From: Branchiostoma lanceolatum
Taxonomy: Eukaryota; Chordata; Leptocardii; Amphioxiformes; Branchiostomatidae
Length of the DNA: 64,000 nucleotides
Reading direction: 5' to 3'
NCBI RefSeq assembly: GCF_035083965.1
Contig: NC_089731.1
Location: forward strand, 7,601,501 to 7,665,500
In this document: piece after piece, positions 1 through 11,500 of the stretch
How the letters are laid out: every line of letters begins with the position of its first letter
How positions within the stretch are numbered: the first letter of the stretch is position 1
Position numbers and translations under genes: made by a program
Notes under the pieces: model-generated
What the model saw: only the letters and a program-made list of their open reading frames with translations
What the model was told of the DNA's origin: nothing
Database searches by the model: none

Positions 1-167
1 TTTTTCAACATGGAGGCAATGTTAAAAAACCCGGCCACTACTACCCAAGCCGACCAAAACCTCTGCTTGGAGAATATGTTTGTGCCTGTTTGTATGGACT
101 TGACAATATGTACACTACATTATGTATTGTACTATGGCTGATAGACTATACATGGCTTTAAACGTAC

Positions 168-3100
168 CTGTCAACCATATACGATTGACCAAGATCCACC
201 CACCAGCTGGGATTAGCTTCCCCCCGTGTGTGGGTACAGGAACCAGCGTTCCAATTGGTATTGGCGTTTCCGTCTACGGCACGGCTGGCAGCCCCACTCG
301 ACCCGGTGCTTGTTTGGAATGCTGTCTTCTCCAGGGCGACATTGACACCTGCCCCAGACGAGAGGACTGTTGTTAGCAGTGCCACATTCACATCGCTGAC
401 TCAGGTTGACAAAAAAAAACCCTTGCTATTCCCAAAACAGCTACCTCTTGACCGGTCTGGATGTGTGTTTTCTTCTTCAGTGGGCCTCATACCAAACATC
501 ATACAGTTCCATCCAAAACACTTGACCACTTTAGAGTAACGCTGTTCACAAACACATACAAGAAAGGCAATAAAAAGTATTGCAGTGGCGACGATTGAGT
601 GGCTTTATGTAAGTGGTGTTTATGATTAACATTTTGAAGCTATGTTTTTACACATTGCAACTGATCATGAGGTGCCAGGCTGGTTAACGGCTGAAAAGAT
701 GTTTACGTATTGTTGGACAGCCAAGAGACAAGCGCTAATTACGGCCACATCACTTTTTCAGTACATCATATGTGCATAGCAAGTTTACTTCGACAGATGT
801 TTTGCGCCAGCAGACAGATTGCAATGCACGTTACCCGAAGAGGCAAATTACAGGTACCGTTACGAGACATTATTGTGTTAAAACACCTCGACGGGAATGG
901 GGCCTTCTGTATGTCATAGCATCATATGGGAACATGACACATAATACGTGGGATAACCGGAATTAACTTAATAATCTTTATTGCATGTTTATTCCCCAGG
1001 GGGATAAATACACAGGATGCCATACAGAAACATAATATAATTGTTTGGCGCGCTCCTGAAGCATGGCGAAAACCACAGACAAAAGGCGCCGACGACAACA
1101 TAAGCTTTCTCATGAAGACACATCATTCTAAGAAGGAGTGCTGTAATGAAGAAAAGTAGCTACATTTGTTCCTGCAGTTGTCTGCGTGTACATCTGGGAC
1201 AGTAATAGCTGTTTTGGTCTTGTCGTACCAATTAACTCAGATCGTATATGGTGGAATTATGTCACCGACGTTTGGGAGTAGATGAAAGGTGGTACATGTA
1301 CTGGTCTCACACAGGAAAAGCAAACAAGCTTAGAGAACCAGTCCTTACCGCAGATGGGCACATTACAATAGTCATATCTCGTGCTGGGATCCGTGGTGTA
1401 GCACCAAACTCTGGGTCTGCCATCCGGATTCCGGCAGTAGTTCTGCTCCAGTCCGGAGGACGGATGAAGAGCAGGTGTCCAGGCGTGTCCATGGGGTGTC
1501 TGACTGTCCCAGCGTTGACACGTCTTGCCTGTTCCGGTCACAGAGACTGTTCCTCGGTAGGATGCCGCATCTCCTACAACACAGTCTTGGCCTGAGGGTA
1601 AATACAGAAATTCAGTTAAACGTATGTATGTCAGATGCATGTACGTACCATAACTAGAAACTTAACTGAGCGTAAATACGTCAACGAAGCTGAAATTATA
1701 GCATGAAAACGTCGTTTTGGGATCATTTCCGTGTCAAAATTCCGTGTTGAAAAGGTACCTTAAATAAACACAAACTTACAGACTAAGCATTTTCTTTTAA
1801 GAAGGGCTCTGTCGATCCGCGCAGTTTGAAGATAGATACGTTTTTAATAAATTGGACAATAATTGGTCATGTTACGTTAGATGTTTACTGACAAAGTCAT
1901 CGAAAACCAGAAACGCCGAATTCTTTAGTTCGTTCATATTTATGTGTTCTAGTTGTGTACCTGACTGTGTGTTCCTGTAGTCGACACAGGTATGACAGTC
2001 ACAGTGGTTTGCCGTGTTGCCGCACCAGTATACATAGGAGCAGCATGGGTGAATACCGTCAGGGTCGCATTCAGCAGGACTACCGTCCTCAGCGGGGTAG
2101 CCCTGTCCACAACGTCGATCCTCACGCCACTTCTGAGGTGCTATCAGGAAACAAAATACGCAAATAATTTAAGCTACCATTCATATGTCTATCGTCTAAG
2201 TTTGTTATGATATGTAAAGTAAATAACGATAACCTCTTTTGAACTAACGATAACTTCTTTGTCATAGACACATTAATTTCTAAATGCACTAACACTTACA
2301 AACGCCTCTATGCATGTTTGGTAACTTCAAAAAAGCCTTTGACTGTGTTTGGCGAGAACGTCTTCGTTACAAATTACTCAACTCAGGAATAGGCGGGAAA
2401 TTTTACTGTGTTATAAAATCCACGTATACAAACCCACAGACGTTAAAACGTCAGATGGTCTCACATTGCTACTCACAATAGCCCTGTTCTTTTTCAACTT
2501 ATTCATAAACTAGAGTTCCGCGACCCCATGCCTTCGACAAATGATGTTAAGTTTGATGAATGATGTATAACAAAGGTTTTCACTTTTATTATGCAAACAA
2601 GGTTGCATGTATTGTATGAGGTGATTATCTTTACCCAAATAACACAAGTTGGTTACGTCAAAGTATGCAAGCACTATATTGCATTTGGCAAAGAAGGCTA
2701 TTCTAGTATTTTCTTATCATATATGCAAATGAGGCCCTGGTTTGCATACTTGATGTTTGATGATGTTTATCTTCAACTTCCGAATGCCGTCATCAAATTA
2801 GCTGTTGCTAGGTCCCTGGTCATGATGAGATTAACAATGACAGCGACAACACGCGTCCTCACTGATGCGTCACAAAAAGGACAGGGTCGCATGAAGGTAT
2901 GATATGATGACTACAATAAATGTGCCGTGCACACCGAGCACCCATTCAAAACGACACGCCCTGTCGCAGGGAAGCACCATTCACACACATCAACGGTTCA
3001 GTACAAAATTTCAGGGTCAGAATTAATAGTAGAATGAATAGATCTTATAATGAATATATCTTAGAAATAATCTTCAAAATGTTTGTTAAATGTTGCGAAT

Positions 3101-3479
3101 GGTAGAAGGCCCATCACATAAACTACAACACATACTGGTACACCCTTCTGTCTAGAAACAATAACTTAGGGCCCTGTCACACTTGTGCGCATATGCAAGT
3201 CCGCATGAGTTGCGTATTAGCAATTTTGTGTTCTAGGTTAAGTTTGCAGCCGAAGAAGTCATTTCTTTGGTTCAATAACTAGGCTGCACAACGGTGGGTC
3301 AAAGTAGAAAATAACTTCTCCCCTGCAAACTTTATATAAACCAAAAAAAATGTTCATGCGCAACTCATACGCACTTGAATATACGCACAAGTGTGCCAGG
3401 GCCTTTAATAAGTACAGTTCCTACCGGAGACAAAAAGCAGACAGTAGGCGACCCCAACGATGACAAGTTGGCCTCTCAT
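168..3479 (-). CDS. Secreted multidomain protein: signal peptide, hevein-like module, kringle, F-type lectin (3' partial)
   Basis: Four exons read 3479-3425, 2140-1961, 1591-1349 and 348-168; every junction is phase 1 until the last donor, and the gene continues past the left edge. Exon 1 gives Met plus a hydrophobic signal peptide (MRGQLVIVGVAYCLLFVSG). Exon 2 is a cysteine-rich module with CGQGYPAEDGSP and a CCS..Y.CGNTANHC core that resembles the hevein (chitin-binding type 1) spacing. Exon 3 is a kringle: DCVVGDAASYRGT, a CQRWDSQTPH core, YCRNPDGRPRVWCYTTDP and a final C. Exon 4 is the N-terminal part of an F-type lectin (fucolectin) domain, with ASRAVDGNANTNWN, SCTHT and WWVDLGQSY. It is probably an extracellular glycan-binding protein, possibly in innate immunity or matrix; that role is inferred. 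The signal exon start is chosen by hydrophobicity, an in-frame ATG and the matching phase-1 donor. Confidence 0.75.
2313..2460 (+). mobile_element. Non-LTR retrotransposon reverse transcriptase fragment
   Basis: Plus-strand translation gives FKKAFDCVWRERLRYKLL followed by NSGIGGKFYCVIKSTYTN. This matches the conserved KAFD..W block of LINE reverse transcriptases and the following helix. The fragment is short and broken on both sides, so it is a fossil inside intron 1 of the secreted lectin gene. Confidence 0.7.
2510..2900 (-). mobile_element. Helitron-like element, 3' end copy (truncated)
   Basis: Read on the minus strand this copy ends GGTCGCGGAACTCTAG followed by T, the same terminus as the elements ending at 25779 and 59882. 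The body has the same kind of sequence, with ATGCAAATGAGG words and long runs similar to the 25.8-27.8 kb copy. No matching 5' end (TTAYCTTCGCCG) is seen nearby, so it is probably truncated. The outer limit at 2900 is approximate. Confidence 0.5.
3169..3404. mobile_element. Harbinger-type MITE with TTA target duplication
   Basis: Terminal inverted repeats of about 45 bp (GGGCCCTGTCACACTTGTGC at the left, its near complement at the right) flank a noncoding core. TTA lies directly outside both ends (3166-3168 and 3405-3407). A 3-bp TTA/TWA duplication is the habit of PIF/Harbinger elements. There is no coding capacity. It sits 20 bp beyond the donor of the signal-peptide exon. Confidence 0.7.
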
Positions 3480-4785
3480 CTCTGCACAGTTTACAGTATG
3501 TCGGTCTCCGCTGATGAAGTTAAGGTCTTACTGTCTTGATTCTCCACAGGAGAGCTCTTCGTCAAACACACGTAGCCCCTAAGCTTACTACACACAAGTT
3601 TTGAGTCTTCGAGTTACATTCAAGTTATTTCAATGGAGCAGAAATTCTTCTTGAAAACTCATCAGGTGGCAGCTGTTTTACACAGACCCTGGTGGCATGA
3701 GGACCACACCAAACTGTGAGACAATTTGCTTACTAAATATGTGTACATGCTTGTCGCTTGTATGGAATGAATGTAAAAAAGAACATATTTGTAGTAATAC
3801 CTCATAAAATATTCAGAGTGCCATTAACTTGATTGGTTAGCTTGAAATTCATTTCCGTTATCGGTAGCGAGATTAAAGTATTAGTTCCCAACACAATGGG
3901 AACATAGGACGTACGCAGTATTTTAGATTGAAGGCCTCTTCATTGTTCAAAAGCGTCTGATATCTTTTTGCGATTCTATTTGACAAAAATCTATATACAT
4001 GTGTTTGTCATTAGAACTACAAGGGGATCATTCCACTGCATCGGGTTGTTTTTCTAGCCATAACAGACTGTGAATTTCATCCCGTATGTGCAGTACGACT
4101 TGTTGCGTTCCCATTGTTTATCATATCAAAGCATCACCATCAAAAGTGAATATGGCGTCGCTCTCTGGTCTACCCAAGCTACAAACATTACAGATCAGAC
4201 ACACTAGCTGCACTGATGGCCATGGTTTACGCTTACTTGTACGTACATATTCTGACGAAAGAAAATTGAAACTGTCGTGTTTGAATAAGGAGTATCAGCT
4301 CCATGGTTTGATTTTTTTTTGCAGCAGTTGGTGGAAAAACAAGACCAAAACATCACACTGTCGATATCAAGTGAATACAATACATTTATATATGTGTACA
4401 TATGTAATCGTGTGCTTAGAGTAAACCTCTCGCGTAGCACCAACAATTTTCAGACGACAACTCATTTCACTTAATTAAGATCGTGACCTCTCGCGTTTTG
4501 AACTCGACCCAAGGCTCCACCTTCATCACACAGTGTCCGATAGATTAATCAACTAAAGTAGAATTGACAGGTGTCCAAAGGCCATGGGGAGTGACGTCTT
4601 CGGTAAAAATAGACTTTCAAGGGGCGGAGCTCCAACGTGCGTGCGTCTCCACCAATGGCGATGTGTGGTAGTGACATCATGCATGGCATGGAAACTACAT
4701 GATATTACTGGGAAGATTCAGGCTTTGAATACCTAACATGGATTGGTATTCGCAAGCTAGAAACAGGTCAGAACAAAAGGATGAC

Positions 4786-4888
4786 CTGTTTTCTTTTAAG
4801 ATACCCTTTTCTTATTTCATTTTTTTTTCTTATGGCGGCCCGTAGCCAGAAAAATGTAATAAGAAAACGGTATCTTAAAAGAAAACAG
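4786..4888. repeat. Inverted repeat (fold-back)
   Basis: CTGTTTTCTTTTAAGATACC at 4786-4805 is exactly complementary to 4869-4888, with a 63-bp spacer. It is followed by GAAGTCTGCAACGGAGG, a word that recurs near 30788, so this is probably the end of a dispersed repeat. Confidence 0.6.
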
Positions 4889-4889
4889 C

Positions 4890-7800
4890 CGAGGGAAGTC
4901 TGCAACGGAGGCGAAGGTGTTGGCAAGACGAAGGTCAAGGTTTTGGGCCCCTTGGTGCGTGACCTTGCTTGTTTGTTTTGTTCCTGGGACCAGCGGGAAG
5001 AGACGGGAGAGATGAACGAAATATCATTCAGTCTCCTCATAACTTTTCTTTGATTTTGATATGTTAAAAATTGTGTTCTGCGAGATAAATTACACAGCAG
5101 TAGATTGTGAAATTTCATAGTTTGCGGTTACTTTATCAATTACAATTTTTTTTTACAATTTTTTTCTTCAAAATATGGCATTTCCAGAAATAACATTACA
5201 AGGTTATGAATAGTCTTATTGTACTGTACCTACTGAATCAAATATCTTAGTGATTTAGTATGTTGTTTGGTTTTTATTTTTACAATTTTACCTTCCAATA
5301 TCTGCTTGGAGCTCATTTAGTAAGTACTGAGACAAGAAACAGTCAATGTGTATTTTTTCCAATTTTTTTATTATTGTAATTGTAATCTATTTACATAGTG
5401 TCAAACCATTTAGAACATATAAACCTATGGTAGTGCAAATACTGAGGTAGGGTGTTAAACGTTAACTGCCTGGTAATAATTTGCCCCTCAAGGATAACTA
5501 ACATATTTTACAATCAAGTAGTAATGTACTTCTAGTCGCATATTTTCTGACTTTGTTATTATCAATTCTTGCTCTGCCAAGTGTAAAAAGTACTCTCTTA
5601 GACCTGGTAGGCATTTTATTATTTTCATTCAGACATACATAGTATGTTTGTCTCTTATTTTCAAAGGTTAAGGTTATTGTTGTTAGTCTCCTATTTAAAC
5701 ATGCTTTGATACAAATTAAGCACAAAATAGAAACTTACATTTGTAAGATGTTTCCGGAAGAAAATATCAATGATACAACAATATGCACTAATGATTTGGA
5801 AAATATATGATATATGCTTATCTTATCACTTTAAGCTTTCACTTTCATTAAAATTTCCATCAGAAATTGTTTAATTTTATTTGCTTTCTTGGGCTTCAAG
5901 ATGAAAAATTGCAGTGCTGTGCTCTTTCCCGGCTATAAATTTGTATGTGTTTTGCCATAACCTGAGACCCATTGTTTGTTTATGTGCCCAAAAGATACAT
6001 TGTACATTCTGTATAAACAGCTCCAAGATACTGGATAAATGATTTGTTTTGAGGTAACAAGTGGTCATAGTTGCTGTTCTAAACGCTTTAGTAAAACACA
6101 TTCATTGTGCTTTCAAGCATGTCAATACATTTTTGGCGATACCTCAGGAGCAGAGCCAATAAAACAAAATTGTAACAGGTTTTCCCTAAAAGATGTAACA
6201 TGTTACCCTGACAGTCTGTATGCTATAATAAGTTACGATCTCCAAGCAGATGTTGTGGACTGAGTTGTAACATTTTGCTGGTGTTTCAATATCTTAAAAA
6301 TTACAAAGTGACACTGGAAAACCCCATGACATCTGCTTGGAGATTAAATATGTTACTGGATACTGAGTTGAAGTATATCATTACATTTTTACAGTAGTAG
6401 AAACATCCACTTTTACACTACTTTCTCACTACAAAATGCATACACTATTACAGTATCTATATAATATACACACTTGCCACCTTTAAGCTATCTTAATTTG
6501 TACACACAATGAGCGATGGGATCCTGTTGACAACATGTACAAAATGGCACTTCCATACAGGTTCAGTGACAACATGACCAAGTTCTCAAAATGTCAGTCA
6601 CATGTAGACCAGGCTTAAATCGGAACCTAGATCTAGATACTGTAAAGCTTCAAATGTTTACAGTGGACACCACAAATATGTGTTCCCCATGTTTGACTAC
6701 TGTAACACAGAATTGTGAAACATGAACTTTAAAAATTGCAAAAACCTCTTTTCTCGTCTAACCTTAAAATCAAGCCCGAGCAAAGATAGATGAATTTACA
6801 GTACTAAAATGTATGTCAAGACCACATTTCACTCCAATCAGAACAAGAACCCTGCAAAGAATGTGGGGTACATTTTTCAACATCCTTAAGTCTCCCTGAA
6901 ATGCATCCTGATTTAATTAGAGACGATTTACTGCCTTTACAAAGGGTGAGATTTTGAAAGCACACCCCTTCCACCAGGTACCCTAAAACATTTAGAAAAA
7001 CAGTGTTGTCAAGGCCTTCTCAAGAATGTCATGAAAACCTGGATATCTGAAGTACTGTGCATAAGTTGAATACTACTGATGCTACATATGAAGTAGATCT
7101 ATTTTCTAAAAATGTAGCACTCTTAGGGTACCTGGCGGATATATAAGAGTTGACGCTACTGAGATTTTGACAGTGAAAATTTGGTACAGCTCCTGACAAC
7201 GCTCAAAAGGGTTCATATTGCTCACAGGACAGAACTATCATGGTCACAAGTAGTCACAGTACAACACAGTTAAAGTTTTTGAGGTAATACTTGTGTACTG
7301 TTTATAGAAAACCCACATACTTTTTCGGCAAAGATTCCAAGTGTTTCAGACTGTTTTGCATTGATACAAAGCCCTGAATTTGCTTCAATGTAATGTTACA
7401 TAGTTTTTAAGTGTATGATTCTAGGTAAAGGTACTCATAGTTTCAGTACAAATAAAGCACACAAACTCACAGGTCAAACAATTACAGAGTATTAAAATTT
7501 GAGGTAACTTTTTCCTGAACTATCTATTTTTGAGCATTGTTTGTTTGTTTGTTTGTTTCGTTGTGGAATTTTCCCCTTGTGATCAGGTCCAAGAAGTGTT
7601 TGCAACAAAATATCAAAAACTATCTAAATTTCTACAGTCCAGGTAAATCATTTAATATTTCTTTACATCTGATTCAGTACTTCCATGATATCAACGCAAT
7701 TTACTGTGAAAATATCAACTTGTTATGTATCATCAATATAGCAAAGACATTTTATCAGTGTCGATAAAAGATAACATTTTGATTTTGTAAATGTTTCTAC

Positions 7801-8394
7801 ATGTTTGAGGAAGAATCATAACAAAATTAAAACTGTGTTCACATTTTCTCCTGTACAATTAAGGTTTCATTCATTTAGTTATTGTCATTGTCAATATGAA
7901 GTTGGGATCATTAAGTATGTACATGTACAAGTTTTGCTATTTATAAAACCCTGATCAATTGTTTAGGAAACACCTTATACATGCTAAATGCTTTATTCTC
8001 TATCTAAGGTAACAAGATTTGGTTAAAATCCTTTTAGGTTATATACTATCAACATTCTGTGATCCTTCATCAACTTATCAAATTTCCACAATGTCTACAT
8101 GTCATATCCTCAGGGTGATATTCTGGAAAATTATAATAAAATGGTTCACAGGAAAGGAATGGATACATCCTACTGGATACGCTTTTTGTTACTAAACTTA
8201 CTTGTCAAGTACAATGTTACGTATTGTACGGTACTAAGCCTATACCTTACTACAATGTACAAAGTCATATCACAAAATATGTACATATTACATATAAACG
8301 CCTAGCTTTCACCTATTACATGTGCTAAAACTGTTAACCTTCAGAAACATTTATCTGCCAGTCTACATATATATCCACAGTTTGTTTGCGAGAT
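4890..8394. other. AT-rich intergenic region, no gene seen
   Basis: Neither strand gives an ORF with recognisable domains or a splice-consistent exon chain. It may include the 3' untranslated region of the Crypton-derived gene that ends at 8581, since several TTTATT words (AATAAA on the minus strand) occur. Apart from one small MITE at 6238-6345 I see no organised structure. Confidence 0.5.
6238..6345. repeat. Short MITE with CTCCAAGCAGATGT ends
   Basis: The left end ATCTCCAAGCAGATGTT is inverted at the right as ACATCTGCTTGGAGAT, with a noncoding core of about 75 bp. The same end pair occurs at 37575-37685 and 52695-52783. Single ends occur near 5300, 13018, 17049 and 63559. Confidence 0.6.
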
Positions 8395-8513
8395 CTCTAG
8401 TGCAGCATCCCCAGGTGTACAGTTTAGATATACAGGAGTGCATGAGGCATGTTGCATTGGAGATCTCTTTAGATGCATTTTTCAGGGTGGTGGATATATG
8501 TGACCTCAGGCAG
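8395..8513. repeat. Dispersed 110-bp repeat, copy 1
   Basis: GCTAGTGCAGCA..CCCAGGT-type sequence with TATAGATATACAG-like and GAGATCTCTTT-like words is shared with 40055-40165 at roughly three-quarters identity by eye. It lies just downstream of the stop of the Crypton-derived gene. Confidence 0.45.
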
Positions 8514-8580
8514 TAGTAGACATTAACCAGTATACTGTTGTTTATGACTTTAACCTCTGGAATGGAATGAAAAAGTGAAT

Positions 8581-11500
8581 TTATTGTGAGACAATAGCAG
8601 CACTCCCTGCCGCCTGCATGTTGTGCTTCTGTGCCTGAAGCTTCGCTGCGAGCTGCCTCAACCTGCACATGTAGTTTGACAGCTGGTTTACACCAACCGG
8701 CTGGATACTGAAGGAAATGTTCTTCACGTCTTTCAGCGGCCGCCGGTAAAACGGCCCGGACGAGACTGGAAGATGTCCGACGTACCCGTGGTAAAGTTTA
8801 ACCAGACAGCGCGAGTTGGTCGGATCCGCTATCAACCGCTGTCTCCCGGTGGGGTGCACGATGTCCATGTACTGACATGTTCCGTCCGCATTTAAACCGA
8901 AAACAAACTGTTTCAAGTGTAAACTTCGGTGGTCTTGTATACTGCGTAGACCGAGTAGTTTGCAGTTATAATAGAAGACGGCCGTTATCAATCCTTTGTC
9001 GCAGTCCTGATCGAACACTTTTGAGTTCCAGAAGTACGCCTCTTCCTCATCAGAGAAAGTAAGGTTGGCGCCCTCCTTCATGTGTTTGCCAGCGTTCACG
9101 CTCCTGAGGCCCAGGTCCTCCAGTCTCTTCATCTCTGCGTACAGCGTGTCCTGTAACTGGCGGTACGTGGCGTTGTGCCTGGCTAGAAGGTGGGTGTCGG
9201 TCCGCCCGCACTCCTCCGTCAGGTATCGGCTGATGCTCTGAACGAGTCAAAATTGTAGGGAGTCATTTCAACGGCATGCTGCCTCTGAATGACATAACTG
9301 ATAATCAGCCAAATCTAGACTACTGAATGCTATTTAACTACAGTCACCATATCACATTGCTGGGCCAATCTTTCTTTGGCTACCTTATCATATCCAAGGC
9401 CAAAATCATCCCTACTGAACTTGATAGCTCTAGATATATATTGCTGTTTTTAGACAATAGCCTAATTTTTTTCTTTATTTCAAAAGGCAAGACATTCAAA
9501 GTTGTTCAGCAATTGACCAAATCTATGAATTGGTAAATCGACCAATCAGATTCAAGGCCACAGTAAAGTAGCCAATTAGAGTAAAGAATTTGTGTGAAGA
9601 AATCAAGGTACTACTGTAACTGCAGAAAGGTTTGCAAGGATTTGATTTTGCGGTAGGGAGAAAAGGTAGTGTTTTGAGTTCGCGTTTGAAACAATAGCAC
9701 TGCACTTAAGTCACAATGGAACGGCTTTTCGAGGTGGTTTTAAGTTCGCGAAGAGTTCTGCGCGAAAACCGCAAACAATCGCGAACATTTCTGCATTTAC
9801 AGTACATTTTATTCCTTCCATACCTGCATGATGTGGTAGATTGTTTTTGGCGGGAAATGCTGCCCGTCCTTCCGTCTGGTTTCCACCACAAACTGACAGA
9901 GCCAGTAGTTCAGCTCTTCAGGACTGGCAGAGCTCCACTCCTTCGGCAATGCCTGGAAACTACCATGTGCTCCTGGCAATAACAACAGCAACCACATTTC
10001 TGAACTGATCTTTATTCTGATATTATAACAACTTTCAGCTTGATTAATGTTCTTGGACAAATCTACCAAGAAAATTAAATTTCCCATTTAAGTTTGTACT
10101 TAAATGAAACATATTTGATCCAAGTTTTACAGCTTAAGTTATTTTTCTTTAATTTCTGTTAACAATTTTGCTCAATGATACTTTAGTTATGTTTCGCCAA
10201 CGAAACATATTGTTTTTGTCAGGTTTCTTCTTCTTCTCCTTCTTCTTCTCCTTCTTCTTCTTCTTCTCCTTCTTCTCCTGTCAAATCTTCAAATCGCTTC
10301 TTGTCGGTCGTCCGTCGACCAAATTACCTGAAATTTGGTATGCAGGTAGAGTACGTGTATACCCCCAGACCCTTTTAAAATTTTTGTGATATAAGTTTTT
10401 AAAATGATTTTATGGAGGTTTTTTGGTCATTTTCAGACAAAAGTCGCACATGATGGCCTCCAGTGTCGTGGTGTTGAAACCTGAGGACCTGAAATTTGGT
10501 TTAGTTGTGCATTGGATATTTACCCAAAGGACCCCATTATTTTTTTTGGCATACACTACTTCAAAATGATTTATTTTGCAATTTTTTTATGCAATTTTTG
10601 GTTATTTTCTGTCAGGGCCAGCAAGAAGTAGGTCATACTGTAACATAACACTTCCCATGTCTGGGACTTAAAACCAAGCAGATGTCAGGGGGTACCTCTA
10701 CTAATGGTATTACAGAAAGTTATATGTACCTTATGTTACATGGTACCGATGTTATATTTGACATGTAGGTACCTATAGGAAAGGTGACTACACCTGACAA
10801 TTACTTATGCTAATGAGGACCTAATTCGCATAATGTATGCATAAAGTTGTATATCCCTTACCGTTAATGCTGCGGATGTCATCTTTGAGATGTAGGTACC
10901 TTTAGGAAAGGCGAACACACCTGGCCAGAAATTATGCTAATGAGGACCTAATTTGCATAATTGATGCATGAAGTTGTCTGTCCCTTACCGTAAAAGCTGC
11001 GGATGTCATCTTTGAGATGTAGGTACCTTTAGGAAAGGCGAACACACCGGGCCATAAATTATGCTAATGAGGACCACATTTGCATGATTTATGCGTAAAC
11101 TTGTAATTCCCTTACCGGAAAAGCTGCAGATGTCAGATTTGACATGTACGTACCGTTAGCAAAGGTGATCACACCTGGCCATGAATTATGCTAATGAAGA
11201 CCTCATTTGCATAATTCTTGCATTAACTTGTATTTCCCTTACCGTGGCAGCAGCGGATGTCATCCTTAAGATGTAGGTACCATTAGGAAAGGTGAATGCA
11301 CCTGGCCAAAAATTATGCTAATGAGGACCTCACTTGCATAATTTATGCATCATGTTGTATTCCCCTTACTGTAAAAGCTGCGGATGTCATCTTGAACATG
11401 TAGGTACATGTAGGAAAGGTGAAAACACCTGGACATAACTTATGGTCATGAGGACCTCATTTGCATAAATTATGCAGAACCTTGGATTTGCCCAGGAGTT

